A stretch of 64,000 bases of DNA from CBDFLA01 sp965248915 (GTDB lineage Bacteria > Pseudomonadota > Alphaproteobacteria > M2410), in contig OZ252216.1 in NCBI GenBank assembly GCA_965248915.1, positions 1,488,001 to 1,552,000 of the forward strand, in the 5' to 3' direction. Below the pieces are notes generated by a model. The model was given only the letters and a program-made list of their open reading frames with translations, was not told the DNA's origin and searched no databases. Below are positions 34,870-44,290 of this stretch, in pieces. The translations under genes were made by a program, and so were the position numbers. The stretch's first letter is position 1. Every line of letters begins with the position of its first letter.

Positions 34870-36867
34870 ATGGCCCGCGCAGCGAAGAAATCTGCGGATC
34901 TATTTGACAATGTCAGCGACAAGTCCGTCAAAGAATACAGTGCAAAAGACATTGAAGTCCTAGAAGGACTTGAACCGGTGCGTCGACGTCCCGGTATGTA
35001 TATCGGCGGCACGGACGAAAAAGCTCTGCATCACCTCTTTGCGGAAGTCCTGGACAATGCCATGGACGAAGCCGTCGCCGGACATGCCTCCTGGATCGAA
35101 GTCAACCTTCTGGACGATGGGACCCTGACGGTCACCGACAATGGACGCGGCATCCCAGTTGATCCTCACCCCAAATTCAAAAACAAATCTGCGCTCGAAG
35201 TGATCATGACCACGCTTCATTCAGGTGGTAAATTTGGCGGCAAGGCCTACGAAACATCTGGCGGCCTACACGGCGTCGGCGTCTCTGTGGTAAATGCTCT
35301 CTCGGAAATACTGATTGTCGAAGTTGCTCGCAACAAGAAGCTCTACCAACAGACGTTCTCGCGCGGCAAACCGAAGACAAAACTCAAACAAATCGGCACC
35401 ACCGGAAATCGCCGCGGCAGCAAAATCTCGTTCGTGCCCGATTCCGAAATTTTCGGGAAAACCGCTAAGTTCAAACCGTCCCGCCTCTTCCGAATGGCGC
35501 GGTCCAAGGCCTATCTCTTCGGCGGTGTTCAAATCAAATGGCGATGTGCGCCTTCTCTACTCGGCAAAGACCAATCCACACCACAAAAGGAAGACCTACA
35601 TTTTCCCGGCGGGCTCAAAGATTTTTTGGCTGCGACGATCCAAGATCGTCCAACCGTCACCAGTGAAGCTTTTGCCGGCAAGACGGAGAAAACCAAGGGC
35701 CACGGGGCCGTTGAATGGGCGATCACATGGTATGCCAGCGCGGACCCATTCTTTGACTCCTATTGCAACACCGTCCCCACCACCGAAGGCGGCACCCACG
35801 AGAGTGGTTTTCGATCTGCGCTGACCAAGGGGCTGCGTGCCTACGGCGAACTCACTGGCACCAAAAAGGCATCTCAGATATCAGCTGATGATGTCATGAG
35901 TACGGCTGGCGCTCTAATGTCGGTCTTCATTCGTGAGCCGGAATTTCAAGGCCAGACGAAAGAAAAACTGGCGACCGTCGAAGCCACCAAGTTAGTAGAA
36001 AGCGCGGTGCGAGATCATTTCGACCATTGGCTGACAAAGTCACCCAAGGAAGCCGACAAGCTGTTGGAGTGGACAATTGAACGCTCCGAAGACCGCTTGC
36101 GCCGCCGAAAAGAACGTGAGGTCTCCCGCAAAAACGCTGTTCGAAAACTCCGCCTGCCGGGCAAACTCGCAGACTGCAGTAGCGGGGCGGCTGACAACAC
36201 AGAGATCTTCATTGTCGAGGGAGACTCGGCTGGTGGCTCTGCAAAGCAAGCACGCGATCGCAAGACCCAAGCCATCCTGCCCTTGCGAGGCAAGATCCTC
36301 AACGTCGCAAGCGCCGGCGCCGCAAAGATCCAAGCAAACCAAGAACTGAGCGATCTCATCCAAGCACTGGGTTGTGGACTACGCGACAAATACCGCGAAA
36401 ACGATCTTCGCTACGACCGCGTGGTCATTATGACGGACGCCGATGTCGATGGTGCCCATATCGCCTCTCTTTTGATCACCTTCTTCTACAAAGAAATTCC
36501 GAACCTCATTCGCGACGGTCATTTATTCCTCGCCGTCCCGCCCCTCTATCGCCTTAGCCAAGGGGGCAAGTCGGCCTATGCCCGCGATGACGAACACCGC
36601 GACGAATTGATAAAGAAAGAGTTCAAGGGCAAGGGCAAGATTGAAGTCAGTCGCTTCAAAGGCCTCGGCGAAATGATGCCTGCGCAGCTTAAAGAAACCA
36701 CCATGAAGCCTGGCAGCCGCACACTCCTACGCGTTGAGTTCCCTGAAGATATTGATGACGTTAAAGACACAGCCAATCTCGTAGAGACCCTAATGGGCAA
36801 AAAACCGGAACTTCGTTTCGCCTACATCCAAGAAAATGCGGTCTATGCTGAAGACCTCGACATTTAG
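34870..36867 (+). CDS. parE: DNA topoisomerase IV subunit B
   Basis: ParE is the ATPase subunit that drives decatenation with ParC. From the ATG at 34870, behind AAGGAG, the product has 665 residues. GHKL ATPase: EVLDNAMDEAVAGHA, TVTDNGRGIPVDPHP, SGGLHGVGVSVVNALS; TOPRIM: FIVEGDSAGGSAKQARDR and VIMTDADVDGAHIA; C-terminal FKGLGEMMPAQLKETTM. The SVKEYSAKDIEVLEGLEPV start and lack of the GyrB insert favour ParE over GyrB. The frame is open 90 codons further upstream, but this part has no family match. parC is not in the window. Confidence 0.95.
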   Translation: MARAAKKSADLFDNVSDKSVKEYSAKDIEVLEGLEPVRRRPGMYIGGTDEKALHHLFAEVLDNAMDEAVAGHASWIEVNLLDDGTLTVTDNGRGIPVDPHPKFKNKSALEVIMTTLHSGGKFGGKAYETSGGLHGVGVSVVNALSEILIVEVARNKKLYQQTFSRGKPKTKLKQIGTTGNRRGSKISFVPDSEIFGKTAKFKPSRLFRMARSKAYLFGGVQIKWRCAPSLLGKDQSTPQKEDLHFPGGLKDFLAATIQDRPTVTSEAFAGKTEKTKGHGAVEWAITWYASADPFFDSYCNTVPTTEGGTHESGFRSALTKGLRAYGELTGTKKASQISADDVMSTAGALMSVFIREPEFQGQTKEKLATVEATKLVESAVRDHFDHWLTKSPKEADKLLEWTIERSEDRLRRRKEREVSRKNAVRKLRLPGKLADCSSGAADNTEIFIVEGDSAGGSAKQARDRKTQAILPLRGKILNVASAGAAKIQANQELSDLIQALGCGLRDKYRENDLRYDRVVIMTDADVDGAHIASLLITFFYKEIPNLIRDGHLFLAVPPLYRLSQGGKSAYARDDEHRDELIKKEFKGKGKIEVSRFKGLGEMMPAQLKETTMKPGSRTLLRVEFPEDIDDVKDTANLVETLMGKKPELRFAYIQENAVYAEDLDI

Positions 36868-36881
36868 CGAGCCGTTCATCC

Positions 36882-37595
36882 ATGACCAAACTCAAGCTCA
36901 TCGCCCTTACCACCGCCACGGTCACAATCATGATGGCAGGCCTTCAGGCAAGCCAATCGAACGATGAAGCACCTCTCGATACTCTGACGATCGAGGAGTT
37001 GCGCAATGGGATCCGCACATCAGTCGAGCAACTCATTGAAGCAACAAATGCTCAGCGCGCAATTTCGAACAATCAAGAAGCCCTTGCAGAAGCGACGTCC
37101 GCCACAGACATGAAGCGCGAAACACTAGAAGAACAAATATCCGTTCTTGAGAAAAACTATGAGCGATTCAGTGGAGAGGTAAAAAAGTACAATCGAAAGT
37201 GCGACAAGGCATTCACTGAAGACGATCCAGAACTCAAAAAGTGCTTTGAATGGCAGGAAGACCTTAAGGCGGCCGAGGACGAGCTCGACCAATCACAATC
37301 GTCATTGGAGCGTGCTGGAGCAAAACACGATTTGCGGCAGAAAGAGCTAACTACACGCCAAAGCGAAGTTGCCGCCAACGCCGCAGCCCAACGAGAGACA
37401 ATCCACGGTCTCATCGCGCGCACACGGTCCATTCGCGCCGAAGCCGACCATCGAAAGTGGTTTGGGTGTGTCGAAAAAGACCTTTGCGACAACGTCAAAC
37501 GCCTTGAAAAATGCATGAGGGCCATAACCCTGACCTGCAGAACCGGGTGCCTACAGAGCATTCTTGATGGCACGAGCCCTCCTTCTTGCGAATAG
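36882..37595 (+). CDS. Secreted coiled-coil protein with a cysteine-rich end, unknown
   Basis: I do not recognise this family. The 237 residues begin with a signal peptide (KLIALTTATVTIMMAGLQA, cleavage near 23). Residues 35-185 are highly charged heptad-like helices (ETLEEQISVLEKNYERF, DLKAAEDELDQSQSSLE) expected to form coiled coils. Eight cysteines are present, six in the last 45 residues (GCVEKDLC, KCMRAITLTC, GC, SC), suggesting a disulfide-stapled helical tail. It follows parE by 14 bases and could be co-transcribed with it. Confidence 0.75.
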   Translation: MTKLKLIALTTATVTIMMAGLQASQSNDEAPLDTLTIEELRNGIRTSVEQLIEATNAQRAISNNQEALAEATSATDMKRETLEEQISVLEKNYERFSGEVKKYNRKCDKAFTEDDPELKKCFEWQEDLKAAEDELDQSQSSLERAGAKHDLRQKELTTRQSEVAANAAAQRETIHGLIARTRSIRAEADHRKWFGCVEKDLCDNVKRLEKCMRAITLTCRTGCLQSILDGTSPPSCE

Positions 37596-37728
37596 AACGA
37601 ACCGTTGGCCCACCGAATCAGTCAAAGTCTGAACCATCCCACCTGTTGCCGATTGGCTACAGAAACGTTGTAATTGGGCTCCACAGGGCCAATTCATAGG
37701 GATTCAAAGGCCAATCACGCGATCCCAT

Positions 37729-37756
37729 TTGACACACTCGCTTAAAATCATATGGT
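37729..37756 (+). promoter_or_regulatory. Candidate promoter of the RhlE-type helicase gene
   Basis: TTGACA at 37729-37734 and TATGGT at 37751-37756 are 16 bases apart, giving a near-consensus -35 and a weaker -10. Transcription from here would leave a leader of about 110 bases before the helicase ATG. Confidence 0.5.
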
Positions 37757-37809
37757 CGCGCAATTCGTACGGCGACCAACGATGTCCCATGCGGATGGTA
37801 TGAAGGCTT

Positions 37810-37855
37810 GGACCCACCGATGAGGTCCGGGGCCCGGCCTCGCAAAATGGGGCCC
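37810..37855 (+). promoter_or_regulatory. Tandem hairpins in the helicase leader
   Basis: GGACC (37810-37814) pairs with GGTCC (37824-37828), and the self-complementary GGGCCC at 37830-37835 can pair with GGGCCC at 37850-37855. The second stem ends 16 bases before the start codon, where it could restrict ribosome access. Leaders that fold at low temperature are common upstream of cold-induced DEAD-box helicases; that role here is inference. Confidence 0.45.
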
Positions 37856-37871
37856 AATAGAGCGACATTGA

Positions 37872-39353
37872 ATGAGTTTTAAAGACCTCGGATTGAGCGA
37901 GAGTGTGTTGGCCGCTGTGGCTGATGCAGGATACACAGAACCCACCCCTATTCAGGCACAAGCCATCCCAAATGTTTTGGGCAATCGTGACGTCTTGGGC
38001 ATCGCCCAGACCGGCACAGGCAAAACCGCTGGCTTCACATTGCCCATGATCGACAAATTGGCCAAGGGCCGAGCGAGAGCTCGAATGCCACGGTCGTTGA
38101 TTTTGGAGCCGACGCGTGAATTGGCGGCACAAGTTTCAGAGAGCTTTGAGACCTACGGAAAAAATCAGAAACTCTCCATGGCTCTGTTGATCGGTGGCGT
38201 GTCATTTGCTGAACAAGAAAAGAAACTGGATCGAGGTGTCGACGTTTTGATCGCAACGCCTGGCCGTCTGCTGGATCACGTCGAGCGCGGTAAAGTTCTC
38301 CTCAACGGTGTGCAGATCCTCGTGATTGACGAAGCTGATCGCATGTTGGACATGGGATTTATTCCAGACATTGAACGTATTTGTCAGCGCCTACCGTTCA
38401 CACGTCAAACATTGTTTTTCTCAGCAACCATGCCACCGGAAATTCAGCGCCTCACAGAAGCGTTCCTGCATATGCCGGTTAAAATTGAAGTGGCCCGCCC
38501 AGCAACCGCAGCCGCATTGGTGGCCCAGGCCCTCATCCATGTCGACCCAAAGCCATCGAGCAAGCGAGAAGCTTTGCGAACCCTCATCAGGCAAGAAACT
38601 GAGCTAACAAACGGCATCATCTTCTGTAATCGCAAACGCGATGTAGATACATTGCACCGGTCGCTTATCAAGCATGACTTCAGTGCCGCTGCTCTGCATG
38701 GTGATCTTGATCAACGCGTACGCATGAAGACCCTTGAGAGCTTCAAGAACGGTGAGGTCAAACTCCTCGTGGCCAGCGATGTCGCAGCCCGTGGGCTCGA
38801 TATCCCCGAGGTTAGTCACGTCTTCAATTTCGATGTTCCAACTCATGCCGAAGACTATATCCATCGCATCGGTCGAACCGGCCGCGCAGGTCGCACCGGC
38901 AAGACTTTCATGATCGCAACCAAAGCAGAAGGCAAATATGTCGACGCCATCGAGCAGCTAACTGGAAACAAGATCGAAACCGTCAAGTTAAAGGGCTTTG
39001 AGAACAAGAAGGACAGCGCTCAAGAGGATGAAAAGCCGAGTGCGAAGCCGCGCCGCGAACGTCGTCCTCGCACGCAAAAGGACACATCCGAACGAACTGA
39101 ACGCACTGAGAAAACCGAACGTTCAGAGCGCAAAGAACGACCGGAACGCAAAGAACGACCTGCTCGTGAAAGTGCAAAACCTGCGGCGACAGATGAAAAG
39201 CCTAAGCGGACACGCACCCAAAAGGAACGGCCTGCCAGAACGGCAAAGGACAATGACCAAGCCCCAAAAGGCCTTGGCGATCACGTCCCGGCCTTCTTGA
39301 TGCGACCCATCCCTGCTTCAGACCGAACACCAAAGAAAGACGACGCCGCTTGA
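37872..39353 (+). CDS. DEAD-box RNA helicase, RhlE type
   Basis: An ATP-dependent RNA helicase acting in ribosome assembly or RNA decay. In order: Q motif (GYTEPTPIQ, ending near 28), motif I AQTGTGKT at 45-52, PTRELA, VIDEADRMLDMGF with the DEAD box, SAT, and HRIGRTGRAGRTG in the helicase C-domain. From about 379 a low-complexity tail of Lys, Arg, Glu and Thr begins, with ERTERTEKTERSERKERP-like tandem units at 406-433, then GLGDHVPAFLMRP near the end, a short block I believe recurs in alphaproteobacterial RhlE-like proteins. Length is 493 residues. Confidence 0.92.
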   Translation: MSFKDLGLSESVLAAVADAGYTEPTPIQAQAIPNVLGNRDVLGIAQTGTGKTAGFTLPMIDKLAKGRARARMPRSLILEPTRELAAQVSESFETYGKNQKLSMALLIGGVSFAEQEKKLDRGVDVLIATPGRLLDHVERGKVLLNGVQILVIDEADRMLDMGFIPDIERICQRLPFTRQTLFFSATMPPEIQRLTEAFLHMPVKIEVARPATAAALVAQALIHVDPKPSSKREALRTLIRQETELTNGIIFCNRKRDVDTLHRSLIKHDFSAAALHGDLDQRVRMKTLESFKNGEVKLLVASDVAARGLDIPEVSHVFNFDVPTHAEDYIHRIGRTGRAGRTGKTFMIATKAEGKYVDAIEQLTGNKIETVKLKGFENKKDSAQEDEKPSAKPRRERRPRTQKDTSERTERTEKTERSERKERPERKERPARESAKPAATDEKPKRTRTQKERPARTAKDNDQAPKGLGDHVPAFLMRPIPASDRTPKKDDAA

Positions 39354-39361
39354 TTGCTGCG

Positions 39362-39826
39362 TCAGGTTTTGTTCGGCAAGTCGTTTGCCAATAATCGCGC
39401 ATTGAGTTCGTAAAGCGACACTTCGTCGGTCAACCAATAGACGCGTTCTCGCGCTTCTTCATATGTGACCCAGGCATATTCAGAATGTTCATATGACAGC
39501 ATAATCTCGTACGCAGTCGCATCGACGGCAAAAGCATGGCCAGGCATCACGTACGGGTTTGACAACCAACGATCGCGCGCGGCAAAATTCTCGACGGGGA
39601 TAGAGCTTTTCGAATCCAAAGCATAGAACTTCGCTGTCTCTGGAATGCCAGATTCTTCAAAACACTCCCGCTTCGCGGCTTCGAGAGGCGTCTCATCATC
39701 CTCGCCGCCACCAGCAATCCCTTGCCAATAACCGGCATCCGCGCGCTTGAAGACGGCAAACACATGACCACCATCGGTTAAACGCCGAAAGGGAAAGACG
39801 AAAGCCTGAAAGGGAGCACGCGCCAT
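39362..39826 (-). CDS. Nudix hydrolase
   Basis: Hydrolyses a nucleoside diphosphate linked to another moiety. The Nudix box is complete: GGGEDDETPLEAAKRECFEE followed by SGI, matching GX5EX7REUXEEXGU. The product is 154 residues from the ATG at 39826, which has a GGGGGG run seven bases upstream; a TTG seven codons earlier is possible but lies over that run. Substrate is not clear from sequence. It is convergent with the helicase gene, 8 bases apart, and follows the aldehyde dehydrogenase. Confidence 0.88.
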   Translation of the reverse strand: MARAPFQAFVFPFRRLTDGGHVFAVFKRADAGYWQGIAGGGEDDETPLEAAKRECFEESGIPETAKFYALDSKSSIPVENFAARDRWLSNPYVMPGHAFAVDATAYEIMLSYEHSEYAWVTYEEARERVYWLTDEVSLYELNARLLANDLPNKT

Positions 39827-39864
39827 CTGTCTGCCCCCCCAACTCAATCAATCAATTATCGACT

Positions 39865-41325
39865 CTACCGTTTAATCTGGCTCTTTAGGATCTTCTCGAG
39901 CTTTGGCCCCCAAGGCGGCCGGATCATCGCAATCTTCTCAGTTTTCGGTGCTGTGAAGATCGCTTTGGCATGGGAGAACGTCTTGAAACCATCATGCCCG
40001 TGATAGGAACCCATCCCGCTGGGACCGACGCCACCAAATGGAAGATCGTCGACACTCACGTGCATCACCACGTCATTAAGGCTCACGCCGCCGGAGGTGG
40101 TGCGATCAAGAACCATGCGCTCTTCGCCTTGGTCTTCGCCGAAGTAGTATAGACCCAAAGGACGCGGATGATCGTTCACATAGTCGACCGCTGATTTGAC
40201 ATGTTCATAAGTTTTGACTGGGAATACCGGCCCAAAGATTTCGTCCTGCATGACTTTCATATCATCGGTTGGGTTGAGAACCAGAGTCGGCGGGATTTTG
40301 TGATGCGGTTGTTGCGTGAAGTCTTCTTTGGCAGGGTTAATCTCGACGATTTCCGCCCCTTTAGACTTCGCATCTTCAAGATAGCCCTGCAGACGGTCGT
40401 AGTGCCGTTGATTGACAACCGAGGTGTAGTCCGGATTATCTTTTAGGGTTGGATACATTGTTTGCACCGCTGACTGCGCCGCACTAACAAATCCGTCAAC
40501 CTTCCCTTCCGGCACAAACACGTAGTCAGGCGCCAAACAAATTTGTCCTGCGTTCATGGTTTTACCAAACATGATGCGATTGGCCGCTGTCTGCATGTTG
40601 GCGGACTCACTCACGATGACAGGGGATTTTCCGCCAAGCTCCAATGTTAGTGGAACGAGGTTTTCCGCCGCCGCGCGCATAACATGGTGCGCGACGGAAG
40701 TAGCACCTGTGAAGATCATATGGTCGAAAGGTAGAGAACTGAACGCCGCGCCAACATCCGGTCCACCGGTGATGACAGCAACTTCGGTTTCATCAAACAC
40801 GGATGCAAACATCCGCTTCATCAGTTCTGATGTCGCTGGTGTAAATTCTGACGGTTTTATCATCGCACGATTGCCTGCGGCGAAAATGTCTGCAAGTGGA
40901 CCCATGGTCAATTGAACGGGGAAATTCCACGGGCTGATCACGCCGACAACGCCCAGAGGTTGATACTCAACCCGCGCCTTCGCCCCCAATAAATTCATCG
41001 GGAAACCAGCAGAACGCCGTTCCGACTTCATCCATTTGCGAAGATTCTTCCGGGCATGTTTGAGAGGTATGATCGAACTCGCGACATCGGTAAACGATGA
41101 TTGATGACGGGAACGATGTCCAAAGTCCTTCACCAAGCAATCGACGATTTCTTCTTCGTAATCCACCATGAGACCAATCGCCCGATTAATGCGATCTTCG
41201 CGAAGATCCGCGTCAGGAGGGCCATCTTGGATCTGCGCCGCCCTTTGTCTCTTCAAAACGTCAAGCATTTCAACTGCGGCATTGTTTGCCCCGTGATCGA
41301 GGTCGTGTGTTTCTGCCACGCTCAT
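39865..41325 (-). CDS. Aldehyde dehydrogenase, coniferyl-aldehyde dehydrogenase type
   Basis: An NAD(P)-dependent aldehyde dehydrogenase of 486 residues. Cofactor and catalytic parts are intact: ISPWNFPVQLTMGPL, LELGGKSPVIVSE with the general base Glu, and NAGQICLAPDYV with the catalytic Cys. The KHARKNLRKWMKSERR segment and the C-terminal GGVSLNDVVMHVSVDDLPFGG are those of the CalB-like/short class 3-like group. The start is ATG at 41325 with GGAGG eight bases upstream. The actual aldehyde may be aliphatic or aromatic. Confidence 0.9.
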   Translation of the reverse strand: MSVAETHDLDHGANNAAVEMLDVLKRQRAAQIQDGPPDADLREDRINRAIGLMVDYEEEIVDCLVKDFGHRSRHQSSFTDVASSIIPLKHARKNLRKWMKSERRSAGFPMNLLGAKARVEYQPLGVVGVISPWNFPVQLTMGPLADIFAAGNRAMIKPSEFTPATSELMKRMFASVFDETEVAVITGGPDVGAAFSSLPFDHMIFTGATSVAHHVMRAAAENLVPLTLELGGKSPVIVSESANMQTAANRIMFGKTMNAGQICLAPDYVFVPEGKVDGFVSAAQSAVQTMYPTLKDNPDYTSVVNQRHYDRLQGYLEDAKSKGAEIVEINPAKEDFTQQPHHKIPPTLVLNPTDDMKVMQDEIFGPVFPVKTYEHVKSAVDYVNDHPRPLGLYYFGEDQGEERMVLDRTTSGGVSLNDVVMHVSVDDLPFGGVGPSGMGSYHGHDGFKTFSHAKAIFTAPKTEKIAMIRPPWGPKLEKILKSQIKR

Positions 41326-41523
41326 AGGTCCATCCTCCAAAGATGTTATGATTCCACAGCATTTTGGCGAAGCAGGACCTCATCGTCCAGGGATATTCGT
41401 CACAAACCGAGGCCTTCCCCCAATTTCTCCTTGCCAACACCAATCACTTTTATGAGGGTGTGATCGCAAAGGCGGCGATGATCGCCCAAAACAAGAAAAT
41501 CGATCACACCGGGGAAACCAGAA

Positions 41524-42318
41524 ATGTCATATGAAGCCATCACTCTCGAGTTCGACAACCATATTGCCAAGCTGACCCTCAACGACCCTGCGACACTCAA
41601 TGCCGTCTCCAGACAGATGATTACGGAGCTTGGGCAGGTCATCGACGAAATCGCAGACCCAGCCAACGGTGCCCGCTGCCTTCTCATCACTGGTGCCGGT
41701 CGCGGATTCTGTTCCGGCGCAAATCTTGCCGATGGGGCGGCCAACGCAGACAGAAAGAATACTGGCGCAGGAGAAGGGCTCGAAAAATACTATCACCCAT
41801 TCTTGCGAAAATTACGCAATCTCGACATTCCCATTGTCACAGCCGTGAACGGTGCTGCCGCGGGCGTCGGCATGAGCTTCGCCCTCATGGGAGACATCGT
41901 CTACGCCGCTAAGGATGCTTATTTCCTGCAAGCGTTCGGTCGCATCGGTCTGGTGCCAGACGGGGGCGCCACCTACATACTTCCCCGCCGCATTGGCCTG
42001 GCCCGCTCATTGGAACTCTCACTGCTGGCAGAAAAACTACCCGCTGACATGGCGCACGAGTGGGGCCTTATCAATGACGTCTTCGATGAACACGATCTGA
42101 TGCCGGCCGCGCAGAAGACAGCTGAAAGGTTGGCCAGTGGTCCAACCGTCGCCTTTGGTCTCATTCGAAAACTATACTGGGAAAGCCCGGATCACGTTTA
42201 TGAAGAACAACTTCAAATGGAACGCAACAGTCAAAATCGGGCGGGTGGAACCGAAGACTTCAAAGAAGGTGTCACGGCTTTTTTGCAAAAGCGCAAAGCT
42301 GAGTTCAAAGGAAAGTAA
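41524..42318 (+). CDS. Enoyl-CoA hydratase/isomerase family protein
   Basis: A crotonase-fold enzyme of 264 residues. GFCSGANLADGA and NGAAAGVGMSFALMGD are the two oxyanion-hole segments; GRIGLVPDGGATYILPR and TEDFKEGVTAFLQKRK are typical of the PaaG/PaaF-like group, where the Asp in VPDGG is a likely catalytic residue. Physiological substrate unknown; no other phenylacetate genes are near. It stands alone between the divergent aldehyde dehydrogenase gene and the convergent suf operon. Confidence 0.9.
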   Translation: MSYEAITLEFDNHIAKLTLNDPATLNAVSRQMITELGQVIDEIADPANGARCLLITGAGRGFCSGANLADGAANADRKNTGAGEGLEKYYHPFLRKLRNLDIPIVTAVNGAAAGVGMSFALMGDIVYAAKDAYFLQAFGRIGLVPDGGATYILPRRIGLARSLELSLLAEKLPADMAHEWGLINDVFDEHDLMPAAQKTAERLASGPTVAFGLIRKLYWESPDHVYEEQLQMERNSQNRAGGTEDFKEGVTAFLQKRKAEFKGK

Positions 42319-42321
42319 TCC

Positions 42322-42690
42322 TTAATCACTCATGGATTGGGCGGGAACAAGGGTTACGGACTCGCCGCAGCCGCACGCGTCAACTTGGTTTGGATTGTTG
42401 AACACAAATCCTGACGTCATCTTGTCGACCTGATAGTCCATCTCTGTGCCGAGTAGAAACAGGATCGCCTTAGGGTCAATCAAGATCTTGACCCCCTTGT
42501 CCTCAACGACTTCGTCAAACGGAGCCTGGGTCTCGGCATATTCCATTGTGTACGACATGCCGGCACATCCACCGTTCTCAACACCAAGCCGCACGCCGAC
42601 GTAGTCTTGGCCTGCGTTTGACATGATGTCTTTGACACGCTCTGCCGCAGCATCTGTGAGGGAAATTGCCTTGGGTAAAGATCGAGCCAT
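42322..42690 (-). CDS. sufA: A-type iron-sulfur carrier (SufA/IscA/ErpA family)
   Basis: Carries Fe-S clusters from the scaffold to target proteins. The 122 residues have the three conserved cysteines: GGCAGMSY near 43 and the CGCGES pair near the end. As last gene of the operon, 7 bases after the DUF59 gene, it is best named sufA; ErpA or IscA naming would be equally compatible with the sequence. Confidence 0.93.
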   Translation of the reverse strand: MARSLPKAISLTDAAAERVKDIMSNAGQDYVGVRLGVENGGCAGMSYTMEYAETQAPFDEVVEDKGVKILIDPKAILFLLGTEMDYQVDKMTSGFVFNNPNQVDACGCGESVTLVPAQSMSD

Positions 42691-42697
42691 AAATCAC

Positions 42698-43024
42698 CTA
42701 ATACATATTTAACTGAAGACGCGCCTCTTCCGTCAATCGGGACATATCCCAAGGCGGATCAAACACCATGTTTACATTTACGCTCCTAATACCTGGCACG
42801 ATTGAAACAGAATCATGTACCCAGACCGGCATTTCAACGGCCACAGGACACCCAGGCGCTGTAAGCGTCATATCGATATCCACGTCTTTGTCATCTGAGA
42901 CATCAATCTTGTAGATCAGTCCCAATTCAAAAATGTCGACTGGAATTTCTGGATCATAAACGGTTTTGATCGCAGCGATGATCTGTTCCGTCAGCCCTTC
43001 CAGTTCTTGTGCCTCAATGGCCAT
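42698..43024 (-). CDS. SUF-associated DUF59/MIP18 protein (SufT-like)
   Basis: A 108-residue Fe-S maturation factor. The MIP18 landmarks are VYDPEIPVDIFELGLIYKI, TLTAPGCPVA with the conserved Cys, and VFDPPWDMSRLTEEAR. Alphaproteobacterial suf operons regularly carry this gene between sufS and sufA, as here. Proteins of this type help pass clusters to selected enzymes. Confidence 0.92.
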   Translation of the reverse strand: MAIEAQELEGLTEQIIAAIKTVYDPEIPVDIFELGLIYKIDVSDDKDVDIDMTLTAPGCPVAVEMPVWVHDSVSIVPGIRSVNVNMVFDPPWDMSRLTEEARLQLNMY

Positions 43025-43045
43025 AGTCGTTCTCTCTTCTTAACA

Positions 43046-44290
43046 CTAACCTAAAAGGTCACGTGCCTTCTTAACAGCTTCAACCAGAGCTTCAACTTCC
43101 TCATGCGTGTTGTAGAACGCAAATGACGCACGTGCAGTGGATGTCACACCCATTCGGTCCATAAGCGGTTGAGCGCAGTGATGTCCAGCCCGAACCGCGA
43201 CCCCTGAACGATCAACAATCGTCGAGACGTCATGCGCATGCGCCCCTTCCAACTCAAACGATAGAATGCTGCCCTTATTCTTAGAGGTGCCAAACAGGCG
43301 CAGCGAGTTTAAGCTTCCAAGCGATCGCGTCGCGTGGTCGAGAAGGTCCTGCTCATGAGCCAGAGCCGCATCCCGGTCCATGTCCATCATATAAGTAAGG
43401 GCTGCACCCAATCCAATACCCTCAACAATGGGCGGAGTACCGGCTTCAAACTTGTGGGGTAGATCAGCGTAAGTGATTTCATCTTGGGTGACAATTGAGA
43501 TCATCTCCCCGCCACCGCGGTACGGCGGCAAAACTTCCAATCGCTCTCGCTTGCCGTAGAGAACACCAATGCCCGTCGGACCGTAAACCTTGTGCCCTGT
43601 AAACACGAAGTAGTCGCAATCAAGATCCTGCACATCAACCGGAAAATGAACCGCCGACTGGCTCCCATCAAGCAGGATTGGCACACCATGGTCATGCGCG
43701 ATCCGCACCAACTCTTTTGCAGGTGTGATTGTGCCAAGCGCATTTGACATATGCGTCATGGCCACAAATTTCGTTCGCGGTGAAAAGAGCTTCTCATATT
43801 CCTCAACAAGGAGTTCGCCCTCATCATTCATTGGCACCCATTTCAAGACCGCGCCTTTGCGCTCCTTCAAGAAATACCATGGGACGATGTTTGAGTGGTG
43901 CTCCATGATCGAGAGGATGATCTCATCACCCTCTTCAATGTCAGCGAGACCGACACTTGATGCCACCAAATTGATCGCATCCGTCGTATTGCCCGTGAAG
44001 AGAACCTCGGCTGTTTCTTTCGCATTGAGGAAGGTGCGAGCTGTTTCCCGCGCCACTTCGTATTTGGCGGTCGCCTCATTGCTCAGGTAATGAAGACCAC
44101 GATGCACATTGGCGTATTCTTCTTCCATCACGCGGGTCATCGCATTGATGACGGCGGTCGGCTTTTGTGCTGAGGCAGCATTGTCGAGATAGACAAGCGG
44201 CTTGCCATAAACCTCGCGGGACAGAATAGGAAAGTCTGCGCGAACGGCATCGACATCAAACGTAGGTTTAGGCGCGTGGAGTTCGCTCAT
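43046..44290 (-). CDS. sufS: SufS cysteine desulfurase
   Basis: A PLP enzyme of 414 residues that releases sulfur from cysteine as a persulfide for the SUF machinery. The start YLDNAASAQKPTAVI, the PLP-lysine in FTGHKVYGPTGIG and the active Cys372 in RAGHHCAQPLM place it in group II (SufS/CsdA). It overlaps sufD by four bases. SufE or SufU is not in this operon segment. Confidence 0.96.
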   Translation of the reverse strand: MSELHAPKPTFDVDAVRADFPILSREVYGKPLVYLDNAASAQKPTAVINAMTRVMEEEYANVHRGLHYLSNEATAKYEVARETARTFLNAKETAEVLFTGNTTDAINLVASSVGLADIEEGDEIILSIMEHHSNIVPWYFLKERKGAVLKWVPMNDEGELLVEEYEKLFSPRTKFVAMTHMSNALGTITPAKELVRIAHDHGVPILLDGSQSAVHFPVDVQDLDCDYFVFTGHKVYGPTGIGVLYGKRERLEVLPPYRGGGEMISIVTQDEITYADLPHKFEAGTPPIVEGIGLGAALTYMMDMDRDAALAHEQDLLDHATRSLGSLNSLRLFGTSKNKGSILSFELEGAHAHDVSTIVDRSGVAVRAGHHCAQPLMDRMGVTSTARASFAFYNTHEEVEALVEAVKKARDLLG

